From positions 1 to 64,000 of the forward strand of contig JAFDWD010000008.1 in the NCBI GenBank assembly GCA_018268695.1: a stretch of DNA of 64,000 nt, given 5' to 3'. A model generated the notes under the pieces. It was not told where the DNA came from. It did no database searches and saw nothing but the letters and a program-made list of their open reading frames with translations. Source of the DNA: Actinomycetota bacterium. Its GTDB lineage: Bacteria > Actinomycetota > Thermoleophilia > Solirubrobacterales > 70-9. Positions 53,777 to 64,000 of this stretch are shown here, in pieces; position 1 is the first letter of the stretch, and every line of letters starts with the position of its first letter. The position numbers and the translations under genes were made by a program.

Positions 53777-54175
53777 ATGCAGAATAATCCGTCTGTAGTG
53801 CAGCGCGTAAAAGTATCGCGGGAACAAATTCAACCAACCTCCAAACCTTCCTTCGACGACGAGCCCGCTGGCAGTCGTACGACGAGTTAGCTGGATACTA
53901 ACGACGTGCAGCAGCTGAAGGAGATTCTAATTGCCAAGGAGATGGAAATAAGACTGCTGAAAAAGGAAATTCACCACCTAAAAAGGACTCAGCGCCGATC
54001 TCCCGAAAAGCCTGTCTTCAAAACAGTCTACGAGCAGAACATCACCTCCGGTGAGAAGCTGAACTCGCCGCACCACCGACATAATCGGGTCTATTCGATC
54101 GGCGACTACCGCGATTTTTCTTCAAAGTTGTCGCCAGTGGAGCATTACAATCACGGCGGGTATAAGCGTGCATGA
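53777..54175 (+). CDS. Short coiled-coil protein
   Basis: Predicted 132 aa. It has a central coiled coil (DVQQLKEILIAKEMEIRLLK followed by KEIHHLKRTQRR) flanked by Ser/Pro-rich and His/Tyr-rich regions (SPHHRHNRVYSIGDYRDFSS). One TAG at 53888-53890 is Gln. No family recognised. Ends at TGA 54173, 26 bp from the stop of the convergent gene. Confidence 0.6.
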
Positions 54176-54201
54176 ACTGTATTTCACTGAATGTTAATAC
54201 A

Positions 54202-55290
54202 TCAATCAGAGGCACCGCATTGTTTATCATTTTCAGGTTCTTTATATGTATCCGATTGGTCCACCAAGCTACCGACGATTTCCACCACGAGCACTACGGC
54301 TAAGGCCCAGAAGGGCATCAGCATGTAAAACAGGTAGGAGGTGGGCACCGTGAAGTTGGCTGCCCACTCTTTAGACACGAGCAAACTAAGTACGTAAAAG
54401 AGCAGTGCGGCCATGATTAGGGGTAGGCTCGCAGGGACATACCTTGCGAGGTGATTTCGCGCCGGAATCAGCATTGTTAGGAAGAACGCCGCATCTGCGG
54501 CAGTTGTGCAATTTCCAAAGTAGTATACTACCTAGAATGGATCATGAAAGTACGAAGAGGCAGATGGCAGTTAGGGGCGGTTCGACTAACCACTAAGGTT
54601 TATTGAGCCTTTGAATGATTCTGCAGAGTGGATATATAGCCATTAGAGGCAAGACAAACAGAAATATCGAGTACAGTGTTCGGTAGCGATCAAAGAACTA
54701 TATTAGGCGGGGGTTACGTGCGAATGCAGCAGCCATATCAGGCTAAAGTTTGGTGCATAGACTGAAGGAAAGACTTGCTCGTTAATTATGCACTTCAACG
54801 AATCTCCATTGGAGTGTTGCAGTAAAGGAATCAAATAGTAGCGGAGACCCAGAAGGGTCAACCAAAGAGCAAGCACCTTAACCACGAATAGAAGGAACCC
54901 GGCGAAGTTGTTATGGTAGCGATGGAAGCAAATCACAATCAAAATAGCGTAGTTGGTTTGTTGATAGACCAGCACTGAAAGAACAACGACTGCTAGGCTG
55001 TCGAACGTGAGGAAGGTCAGCACAAGCAGTTGGTTGAGAAGGCTCGGGCGGTAGTACTCCCAAAAGAACAAAAGCGGTGCCGAGAGAGCGAAGATCCACA
55101 CAGACAGTCGATATGGCTGCTTTCCGAGGCTTCTCTCGACCACTTGACGAAACAGCAGAGTGTAAGCCAGCAGAACAATTGGAAAGAGCAGCTGAGATTG
55201 CCACTCACTTCGGTTGAGAAGCCATTCGATGCTTGATGAAATTTGCGGTACCGCTACGAAGGTCTTTTATGTTAGAGCGTTGGTATTCAT
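54202..55290 (-). CDS. PIG-U-like GPI-transamidase subunit
   Basis: Predicted 348 aa with about eight membrane helices. The C-terminal half matches the PIG-U/CDC91 pattern: APNFSLIWLLHSHFFDRYR, YFGNCTTAADAAFFLTM and PARNHLARYVPASLPLIM (human: PTVGDVALYMAFFPVWNHL). PIG-U helps the transamidase complex recognise GPI anchors in the ER. Introns: 20 nt at 54698-54717 and 22 nt at 54532-54553, both required for frame. TAA/TAG near 55268 and 54592 are Gln. Smaller than human PIG-U (435 aa). Confidence 0.75.
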
Positions 55291-55427
55291 AACTGATAGT
55301 AGTAAACAACACAACGGCTCATTTCTACATATGTATTTTTTGTGAGGAGTTCTGTTTTGGATCGGGAAGCATTGGGTTGATCCTCAATAAATGAACCCTT
55401 GCCATTATTTTAACTCAACGCTAGTTC

Positions 55428-58400
55428 ATGGAGGAGCAGCCAGAAGCGGCAGTCGACTAAGACGCTATGTCGAGGCAACTCGCAGCTTATCAACTGGATA
55501 CACAGAGGAAGATTATGGCACTCAAAGTCTTCTTACTGGGAGCTCGAGGGGTATATCAGTCGTAATTCAGCTCGGAGCAGAAATCGCTAAAAACTTGATT
55601 CTGACTGGCTTCAAGAGAGTCGTCGTGTGCGACAACGAACTCGTTAAATTGAGTGATTTGGCAAGCAACTTCTTTCTACGAGAGCATCACGTAGCAAAGG
55701 TCACTCGTGCTGAAGCTATCCGCCGCGAGCTCTCTAGTCTCAACCCTGCAGTTGATGTGCAAGTGACCTCAAACAGCGACATCAGCTTCATTTCCCGCAA
55801 CTTCGACTGCGTGGTTATCAGCGACTGGTACGATCTGGGTTATTTGATCGAGCTCAGCAAAGCCTGTCGGAAGGCAGGGACAGGATTCATATACACCGGC
55901 AATTTGGGACTCTACGGGTTCGGTTTTGTTGACTTTGGAGATCAGAGGCAAGTGTTGGATACAGACGGTGAGACCTGCAAAGAGTCTTTCGTCACGAACA
56001 TCAGTCGGGACAATGAAGGGTGGGTTGAGGTTCACGATTATAATCCTCATGAGTTCGAAGATGGGAGCTTCGTGAGGTTCAGATAAGTCCGAGGGATGAC
56101 GGAAGTCAACGATAGAGTATTCAGAATTGCAGTCAAGAGTCGTTACAGCTTTACGATTGGAAACACAACGGACTTCAGCCCTTATGAATCAAAAGGAGTT
56201 GTCTAGCAAGTTAAAGTACCGACATTCGTCAGATTTCTTGATCTAGAAGAGGCATTAAGCAACCCTTTTAGATCGAAGAGTAGCGCCAAAGTAGAGGGAT
56301 ATCTTGAAGCCTCCAATGAATTTGACGTTTGTGACTGGAGCAAAGCAGAGAGACCTCAACAGCTTCACGTCGCCTTGAAGGCCATACTCTAATTCTATTC
56401 GCTTCATCGCCGGCTTCCTCGGCTGCTCAACGGTGAGGATGCAACAGAACTGGTTTGTATTGCCTGTTCTCTCTTCACTGCCTTACAAGAATAATCCGGT
56501 CTGAAGATTACCAAGCTTGACGAAACCGTAGTTGCGAATATAGCGAGGTACGCTGAAACCCAGATTTCACCTTGCTGTTCGTTTTGGGGTGGCATCATCG
56601 CCCAGGAAGTTATTAAGCTCACTGGCAAGTATACTCCGCTTCGCCAATGGCTTCATCACGACTTTCTGGAGATCCTTCCTGAAGGAATTGTTCGAGCCCC
56701 AACGAACTCTCGCTACAGCGACTATGAAGTACTTTTCGGAAGGGATTTTGTAGAGAATGCAGCTCGCGCAAGGGTGCTTCTGGCAGGAGCTGGAGCCATC
56801 GGGTGCGAGTTTCTTAAGATGGCCTCATTAATGGGACTAAGCACAAAAGGCAAGTTAACGTGTGCCGATGCCGACAACGTCGAAGTCAACAACCTCTGCC
56901 GTCAGTTCCTGTTTAGGCGGGAGGATGTTGGGAGGAATAAAAGCGAGATTGCTTGCGCAGCCACTCGGCAGATCAACTCAGCTTCGAATTTCCTTCCAGT
57001 GAATATGAACGTTAGTGTAGACAACGAAGAGTACTTCAATGACGATTTCTGGACTTAATTGGATTTCGTCGTCGCTGCAGTAGACAACATTCGAGGTCGG
57101 ACTTATATTGATGGCCAATGCGTACTTCATGAAAAGGCGATGTTCGACAGTGGGACCTCTGCTACCAAAGGTAGCACTCAAGTGGTGATTCCCCGGCACA
57201 CGCAAACTTACAGCGATTCCGCCGATCCTCCATAACAAATGTACAGTACATCCGATATTTAGGGTTGACTGGAGTACCCTCAAAAACTTTCCGTACCGAA
57301 GCGAACACGCCATCGAATGGGCGAAACACGAGTTCGAAAATGCCCTTGTCTATCGACCAGCGTAAGCAGCAAAATTCCTGGCAGAGCCGCACCGATACCT
57401 CGCAAAAGTGGTGGAGTAGAATAGGAACGTACAATCCCAGTAATGTAGAGATCGGGAGAATTGAAGGAGCTGCTAACGAGCATCAAACGACTAACTGAGG
57501 CACATCAAAAGCAAACCTATCAAGCCTGCATTGAACTTGCGAGGGAGATGTTCGAAAAGATGTTCTTCAAAAACATTTCACAATTGATCCATTCGTTCCC
57601 GAAGAATCACGTCACTGAATGCCAGCGGTTGTTTTGGTCGGGATTGAAGCGCGCACCTGAACCAATCGTATTCGACTACCGAGAGCCTCTGCACATGGAG
57701 TTCATTAAGTCAACCGCTGATATCTTCGCAAGTGTCTTCGGCGTAAAACCTGAGACCGACCTCGCTATCGTAGCTCAGATGACTCAAAAAGTAAGCTTCC
57801 CCAAATTCAAACCTGTCTGGTACGTTCGCTCCAATCGACCTAAACATGATTCGGAAACGGAAGGAAGTGGTTAAGAAGACGAATTGGCGACTGAACGTCT
57901 CGAGAAAGAGCTGAGTTTCAAGCGACTCAACAGGAACATCTCCTGCCACCCGATTGAGTTCTGCAAGGACGACAATCTTCACATTCAACAGATCAGCAGC
58001 GCTTCCAATCTGCGATGCCGAAACTATAGTTTGCAGGAGATGAGAAACTTTAAAGTCAAAGTTGTTGCAGGCAGGATAGTTCCAGCCATCATAACGAGTA
58101 CGGCTGCAGTTGCGGGTGCAACAGGCATCGAAGTCCTCAAATATATCCTCAAGCTTCCTGCCGAGCTCTCAAGAAACTGCTTCATGAATCTCGCATTGCC
58201 CCTTGTTCTGTTTTCGCAGCCTGCTCCGCCGATTTTGAATCTAGACAAGGAGTATCATCCGATCTACCTGGGTCCGATAAGGGCGATTCCGCCAAGTAAG
58301 CTGGGTCTTACTTAGAATTTACGGCTTGGGATAAAATATACCTGCGGGGTCCGCTAACGATTTCACAAATCGAAGAGTACTTCCAGCGAATCTTCAATGT

Positions 58401-58617
58401 GAGAATTAGCATGCTGTCCTGCGGTCAGTGCTGTCTATACAATCGATTCATTAGGAATCCCTAAGCTTTTTCTGGTAGAACCCCGCTGGAAGTATATTAA
58501 GAAAAAAGCCACAAGCCTATTTCAAAAAATAAGAAATTCATGTTAATTGATGTCTGCGGCGAGCTTCTGGACAGCGATATCGACGCGATAATGCCATCTA
58601 TCCGCTACGAATTGTGA
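55428..58617 (+). CDS. Ubiquitin-activating enzyme E1 (UBA1-like), catalytic Cys replaced by Ser
   Basis: Predicted 1035 aa, the UBA1 length. Inactive adenylation half: VFLLGARGLGAEIAKNLILT; active half: VLLAGAGAIGCEFLKMASLM, NNLCRQFLFRREDVGRNKSE (K present) and VAAVDNIRGR (D present). The first catalytic half-domain starts VDWSTLKNFPYRSEHAIEWA; human UBA1 has ICTLKNFPNAIEHTLQWA, so the thioester Cys aligns with Ser602 (AGT). A ubiquitin-fold domain ends the protein (MLIDVCGELL...IRYEL). Introns: 20 nt at 55551-55570, 22 nt at 57241-57262, 20 nt at 57429-57448 and 20 nt at 58296-58315. The start ATG 55428 (MEEQPEAAVDQDAMSRQL) is in a frame hidden by the first intron. Confidence 0.93.
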
Positions 58618-58724
58618 TGTTGAATTCACCCGCTATAGCATAGTTGAACATAGCATGGTACATAGATTCCCATATGCCATTACGGCATGTTATAGAACCT
58701 ACACCCTTAATAAAATCCAACAAC

Positions 58725-59760
58725 ATGTCCGAACCGGCCAAAAAGCGATTCTGCGCGGAGGATGTCTTCAAGGTCGCCCTCATCGGGGTCAGCCTGATCG
58801 TGTCCCTCTGCATCAAGGGAATCCTCGAATTCCGTCAATTCTGCCAGCTCAATGGCTACTATGTGTTCGCGGCAGAATCCATGGCATATTGCCTGGTCGG
58901 CTTCGTTATGGCTTGGGTAACCTCTCATTTCATCTGTAGGGTCTCAAGTACTCCTTCTTCTACTGCGTCTAAGATCGCGTGGAGACCTTGCTTCAGCCGA
59001 AATATGAAGGAGAGATGCGCCAAATTAAAACTAAGGCCGTGGCCAAGCTCTTCTACGACACCATTTTCTACATCTTCACAACCGTTTCCGCTTACGTGGT
59101 TTTCCGGGAGGAACCGTGGTTCCCGAGTATGATTGGCGGTGCCGGCAAATGCAGCAACCTCTACGACAACTACCCGGAGTGGCCCACAGACAAGCGCACT
59201 GAGCTCGAGGTGTTCTTCACGCTGCAGCTTGGAGTCCATCTTTTCTCAGTTTTTGAACTTGTAGTCATTAAGCGCAAGACAGACCGAAAGTTCTATGAGA
59301 ATCTGCTGCACCACTTCGTGGCTGCCAGCCTCATCTTGTCTTCGATGGCCTGCAACGAAATTAGACCCGGAGTCGTAATTCTGATCGTTCACGACTGCAG
59401 CGACATCTTCCTGGCTTTCACTCGAGCCTACCTCGAAACCATCCTGCCCAAGGTAACCGGAGTGTAACTCAGTCGTTCTTCATTGTAGTGCCTGCGGCCT
59501 TCCTGATGCTGATGAACTGGATCTACATGCGGTTGATCGTGTTCCCGGCGTGCTTGTTGAAGAACGTGTACGACAACCAACCGACCGAGAAGGACAGCTG
59601 GAATATCGTGTACAATGCGTACATGTACCTGCTGGTGATGGCCTTCGTGCTGTTCGGCATGCACATCTACTGGACGTTCTACATGATCAAGTCCGTCTAC
59701 AAATCCATAACAAGCCGAGACGTGCTCAACGAACACGAAAAGCTCGTCAAGGAAAAATGA
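58725..59760 (+). CDS. Ceramide synthase (TLC/Lag1 family)
   Basis: Predicted 330 aa with about six to seven membrane helices. The Lag motif is intact: ENLLHHFVAASLILSSMACN (HH) and VHDCSDIFLAFTRAYLE (two Asp). It joins fatty acyl-CoA to sphingoid bases in the ER. Introns: 23 nt at 58917-58939 and 20 nt at 59453-59472. TAA near 58970 (CVQDRVETLLQ) is Gln. A short C-terminal tail ends LVKEK; no homeodomain-like insert. Confidence 0.92.
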
Positions 59761-59800
59761 TTACTTCAATGTGATCGTTTGTTTGAGCAAGCATACAACG

Positions 59801-61192
59801 TCAGTAGTACGAGATTGTCGTTCGGTCGTTCGAACCCATCAGCTTCTCGTAATAGCCGTAAATTATGTTCACGGACAGGAGGATACCCGTGCTCGAGCCA
59901 ATCACGTTTAGAAGGTCGCCCAGGATCGTCAGCAGGCCAATGGTCATGCCTCCCAGCATCGCTGCGGTTGGGACGTACCGTTTGAGAACCTCGAAAACCG
60001 ATTATGATCGATAGCTGGCTAGGGTTAATTATTGATCGCGGAAGCGCTTTGCGAGTTATCTGGGTGTCTATTTGCTGATGACTAGCCAAAGCTGCGCAAA
60101 TACAGCGCAGAGCGCGCAGACGAACATAGTATACGTGAGTCCTCGCAGAGAAGCGTACTCGTAGATGCCCGTCGGAGGTGATATCCAATAGCTTAGTCCG
60201 CCAGTTACTTTGTTGTTTTCCCACGTGCCCAACAGTCCGATCAGCGCGATTCCCTTGAACCGGCTGTAGAGGATGGCAGACAACTCGTAGATTTTGGATG
60301 CGAACATCGATTGAAGGATGATGCTCATGCTCGATGTGAAGAACAGCTTGACTTTAAAATCGTAAGTGTAGCCGCGGCTGCGCTGATGAATGAGGGGGAT
60401 GTGCATCTTGACGCCCTGCAAATAGATCACAAGGAAGAAAATGACGATTGTGCCTACAAGCGAACTTAAATTGGGGGCCGAGCTGCGAGTGAAGGCAAGG
60501 TAAAGTGCTTGTTTTGGCGATTTGGTGAGCAGGAAGTGCACTAAGCAGAGGAACGAGCCTTCAAATTCAATGCCGAACTCTGACGATAGGGTCACAGGAC
60601 TGAATATCTTCCAGAAGATGTTTTCTGCGGTGTTCGCTACAATGAAGAGAGACGTTCCCGAACCCAAGCCATATCCGCACTGTAGCAGATCGTCCAGGAG
60701 GATGACAATCACAGCCGAAAACATCAACTGTGCTAGAATCATCGAACATCCGCATATTCCGAGAGCTTCTACTGGTCCGTACGCACCGTAGAAAAGCTGT
60801 CCGATCACCTGGCCAAAGGCCATCACAAGAGCCAGCATTTTTTCGACTCCCTGGTATATTTCAGCATCTCTCGCCACTTTGAAGTCGGCTTTCAGCAGTC
60901 CGAACGCTCCGGCGAATTGCAGCATCCACCCAGCAGATATGATAGGCGATATTCCCAACTCCATGAGGGTTCCACGACTGCTTGCGAGAATCACCCTGGT
61001 CCAGTACAGGGGATCGCTTGACTGGTTGCGAATAATTCCGTAGAGAGGGATCTGACAACATATCAAGTATGCGAACAGCGCGACCGCGGTCAGGGTCGTC
61101 TTTTCTCCAAGCGTGATTAAAGCCTTTGGCTTGATTACGCGAGGAAAGAGATTTGCGATCGGTTCAAGAGCGTAGAGCAAATTGGGACCCAT
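59801..61192 (-). CDS. Sec61 alpha, protein-translocation channel
   Basis: Predicted 463 aa, single exon, ten membrane helices expected. Diagnostic text: LICCQIPLYGII, SRGTLMELGISPIISAG, LDDLLQCGYGLGSGTSLFIV, FEGSFLCLVHFL, YTYDFKVKLFFTSSMSIILQ and KRYVPTAAMLGGMTIGLLTI. It forms the ER translocon with Sec61 beta and gamma. TAG at 60068-60070 and three more TAA (near 60057, 60027 and 60003) are Gln; without this the last membrane helix is lost. The ATG at 61192 (MGPNLLYALEPIANLFP) matches the family start. Confidence 0.97.
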
Positions 61193-61278
61193 ATCGCTTC
61201 TAAATTCAAGGAATTCTACGAATTCGATCTGCCTCCACCCCACTTATAATCAGCAACCTTCGAAGATTTTGCCAATAA

Positions 61279-63693
61279 ATGTTATTAAGGATGAGCGTGC
61301 AGGCGGCAACTTTGTTTCTCTTGATGGCATCGCTCGTAAAGGGATTACACACCGCTCATTCGTCAAACATCCACTCGCGGTAGTACTTAGAGTCCCTTGT
61401 GGAACGCTAGTCCAAACTCAAAGCCGACCTTGACAACCTCAAAGCCACTAGTGAGATGCTTCGCAGCAAATTGAGTATGCGCGAGTCGCAGAACGATAAC
61501 ACGCGGGTGCAGCTCTTCCAGGAGTCCCTTGCAGAGGAGCGAGACATCCTCCACCGAGTCGAAACCTACCTGAGCTTCCCCTTCAGTATCAGCGTATGTC
61601 AATGCTTAAACGTTTCTGCTCGGCTGAAGGCGGAAGCACGCAAAACAATTGCGAGGATGGAGCAGCAGCTGCGAAAACTGCACGGAGCCCTCGCGGAGTG
61701 CCAGCATTGCCCTATGGTCCAAGATTTGCAGCTGCAAGCCGATAAGCAAGGAACTTTCGTGAAAGAGATAAAAGAGATTTTGGATGCGGATTGCTGCTAA
61801 CGGCAGGAAGTGGAGATCGTGCAGCCGTTGGTGCAGAAGCCCAAAGGTCTCGTGGACCTCAATGCAAGCATCTACGTGAGCAACCTTGATCATACTGACT
61901 GGATATTCGGCAACACCACAGACAAAGAAATGAAGCTGAAGATGTTCGGCTTGATAAGCAAACACAACACCACCAAATGCAAGCCGTCATAGCCCATTGC
62001 CATGACAGAAAAGAAGTGCACGCGCTGTCCACTCGACTCTCCCATATGGAACGTTGGCGAGGCGAAGTGCGTCAGTTGCCCTCTCAACCAGCTCTACGAT
62101 GGAAAGGCGCATCGTTGCACAAACAAACCTGTTGTCCCGCTTGTACGGAAGTTCAACAGCCAGCAAAATGTTGAAAATTTTATCGGTACGGCGCCAGCGA
62201 GGCAGCCAGAATTGCCCGACTGTCAACCTGGATAACCCTACTCAGCCGTCGATCGCTGCGTGAGCTGCTCACTTCCAAACGTCTTCAACTACGACACACT
62301 GAAGTGCCAGTCTTGTCCTGCCGGCCAAGCCTTCGATTTGAACATACACAGCTGCCATCGCATTGAGAAGGGACTGGTAAGTGACATCGAAAAGCGAAGC
62401 AACTGGGTCACGATCCGGCCTCTAATTGAGATATTCAACCAGTTCGCAGCAAACATTTCCCACAAGAACTTCACTAAATGCCCTGCTGAAGCATCTTACT
62501 ACGATTCGATCACTTGCATTCCCTGCAACCCTCCAAAATACTTCGACCTCGATAAGGAGCGATGTCTGTCGGTGCCGTCGGACAAGATGTTCGATGGGAA
62601 TATGCATCAGCTCTTAATGAAGGATTCGAGAGCATACAACACGATACCTGGCAGCAAGAATATGTTGATTCCTCGAGCAGAACTAACCCCAACCGCACGC
62701 AACGATCTATGCACTACTGATCGACCCTATTACGATGGGATCGCCTGCATTTACTGTCAATAGCCGTTTCCACTGTTCAATGTGTAGTCGCTGAAATGCG
62801 AAAGGTGCCGCACGAACAACGTCTACGATCCAAACACCCACAAGTGCTAAAAATCAACGGTGAAGCTGTACACCGATCTTTCTGCTGGGAAGATCGTTAC
62901 AAACGGTAATATTGCAGACAAAGCCGCTACCCAAAACAAATGGAAACAGGAAAGCGTATTCCCAACAAAGATGTGTCCAAAGGATGCTCCTTACTTCAAC
63001 GGAAAGGAATGCATACATTGCGGGTAAGACACTCCTCTCTTTGACCTATAAACACTTGCGTGTATGAAATGCGAAGCAGATGCAACTTACTCAGCCGCCG
63101 CAAGGAAGTGTCTCAGAGACATCTGGTACACCAATCCTTAGGCTGCAAATATTGTGGTGTCTCCACTTTACGACATTTAGAAATTCAACGCCGATGTCGA
63201 GAAGACCAAACAGAAAAATCCATTCGCTTTAGTCAGAATGTGCTCAAATCCTGAAAAGCCGTTCGCAGTGGACGGAGTTTGCAGCTCGTGCCCTTCTTCC
63301 AGGCCTTTGTATTCTTTGGCTTCGAAGAAGTGCATACAATGCGATGCGAATCGCGACTACGACCCATCCACCAAGACATGCAAATGGTACGACAGAATCA
63401 CATCTCCGAAGGCACCTAACCTGTTCTTGCAGGGAGGCAGAATTGAGGAATACGAGCAGGAGTACTATGACAAGAAAGCAAAGAAACCAGATCTTCGTGA
63501 CTGTCCACTGTCGGCTCCGTACTTCAACGGACACACTTGCTTGAGCTGCCCATCCAACAAACCGCTGTTCGACATCGTCGCTAAGGAATGCATAAAATGC
63601 CTGGGAGATACCCACTTCGACGAGAAAACTAGGAGCTGCATCGCAGGAGGCCTGGTCTAAGCGAGCCTTGAACGGGCAATAATGAATACGTGA
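61279..63693 (+). CDS. Secreted cysteine-rich repeat protein
   Basis: Predicted 804 aa in one open frame. A signal peptide (MSVQAATLFLLMASLVKG, preceded by MLLR) is followed by a coiled coil (about 35-190: QYLESLVERQSKLKADLDNL, KAEARKTIARMEQQLRKL). Seven Cys-rich modules then cover about residues 245-800, with a pattern like PYFNGxxCxxCxxxxPLFD then xxxxxCxxC then YDxxxxxC. Examples: KECIHCGQDTPLFDLQ, HTCLSCPSNKPLFDIV, KCIQCDANRDYDPSTKTC. Around 15 in-frame TAA/TAG codons. Likely a secreted, extrusome or surface protein (inference). Confidence 0.78.
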
Positions 63694-63744
63694 TGTTCTA
63701 TATCGATAGCTAGTATTCTGCGATATTGCCCGGGAAATTCCACG

Positions 63745-64000
63745 ATGAATGAAAGTTGCGAAGTGCTTCCGCTACTGCGTTTAGCCTCTCGAGCGGCAAT
63801 ACGGGAGAATCCACGCAGCGTGAAGCAGATGCTTAGCGCCCGTCAGGAGTATCAACTCGAGTTGCAGAATGCCATGAGCACAGCAATTCGTTCCACGAAG
63901 AACATTCTGGCTGCCGTGTGTATTCTCCAGAGCTTAAACTACCCGCTGAAGTAGGGCGATTCGGTGATCAAGCTTCTGGACCAAGCCATCTACGAACTGA
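63745..64000 (+). CDS. Uncharacterised protein, 3' end beyond the window
   Basis: At least 85 aa from ATG 63745 (MNESCEVLPLLRLASRAAIR). Helical and charged. One TAG at 63952-63954 is Gln and the frame is open to the last base. No family recognised from this part. Confidence 0.5.

Noticed and set aside
1..64000. Telomere repeats, transposons, insertion sequences, CRISPR arrays, internal eliminated sequences
   Set aside because: No C4A4/G4T4-type runs, transposase frames, array repeats or TA-bounded insertions interrupting genes were seen.
1..64000. TGA as tryptophan (karyorelict or table 4 code)
   Set aside because: All genes end at TGA, conserved Trp are TGG, and no conserved protein needs TGA read-through.

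Overview
This window looks like gene-dense nuclear DNA of a protist that reads TAA and TAG as glutamine and stops only at TGA (translation table 6). Read with the standard code, nearly every gene breaks into pieces. With TAA/TAG = Gln and removal of GT...AG introns of only 19-24 nt (most often 20-22), about 48 genes become continuous, and recognisable families come out full length: E1, Sec61 alpha, acyl-CoA oxidase, importin alpha, CDK, histone H3 and SPOUT1. A ciliate macronuclear genome is the best fit. Cilium-related proteins (SHIPPO/STPGR repeats, EB1, many coiled coils, EF hands, cNMP-binding proteins) and minute introns support this. The multi-gene contig rules out a nanochromosome genome, no telomere repeats are seen, and tryptophan is always TGG. 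I cannot name the genus. Diplomonads, the oxymonad Streblomastix and some ulvophycean algae share the code but fit the gene content or intron size less well.

Layout. 0.3-9.5 kb: ULK-like kinase, serine carboxypeptidase, USP12/46-type deubiquitinase, cNMP-binding-like protein, an alpha/beta hydrolase lacking its nucleophile, and a CDK. 9.5-20.2 kb: two uncharacterised proteins, TPR protein, HSF-like DNA-binding protein, two tiny EF-hand proteins, acid lipase, importin alpha, a variant histone H3, DUF1772-like membrane protein, tRNA-Asp and SPOUT1 methyltransferase. 20.2-30.8 kb: a 1614-residue trithorax/MLL-like PHD-bromo-SET protein, PB1-like protein, second cNMP-binding-like protein, FGD-repeat protein and a basic coiled-coil protein. 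30.9-46.2 kb: ML/NPC2-like protein, MSP-domain protein, PROPPIN (Atg18/WIPI), coiled coil, Zn-ribbon/ADP-ribosyltransferase-like protein, DOPA-type extradiol dioxygenase, EB1, an SH3 protein with a giant loop insertion, helical-repeat protein, GT2 glycosyltransferase, CCT-motif protein and peroxisomal acyl-CoA oxidase. 46.3-64 kb: coiled coil, AGC kinase, SF3B6, propeller protein, unknown protein, SHIPPO protein, PIG-U-like protein, E1 (catalytic Cys replaced by Ser), ceramide synthase, Sec61 alpha, Cys-rich secreted repeat protein and one gene running off the end.

Genes lie on both strands without operons. Gaps are often 11-50 bp, including divergent starts 11 bp apart (4680/4692). Function is mostly housekeeping: ubiquitin (USP, E1), secretion (Sec61, PIG-U, ceramide synthase), chromatin (H3, MLL-like), peroxisome, and probable ciliary or cytoskeletal proteins. 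All coordinates and splices were read by eye. Intron calls rest on GT/AG, length and restored reading frame or homology; no transcript was available.
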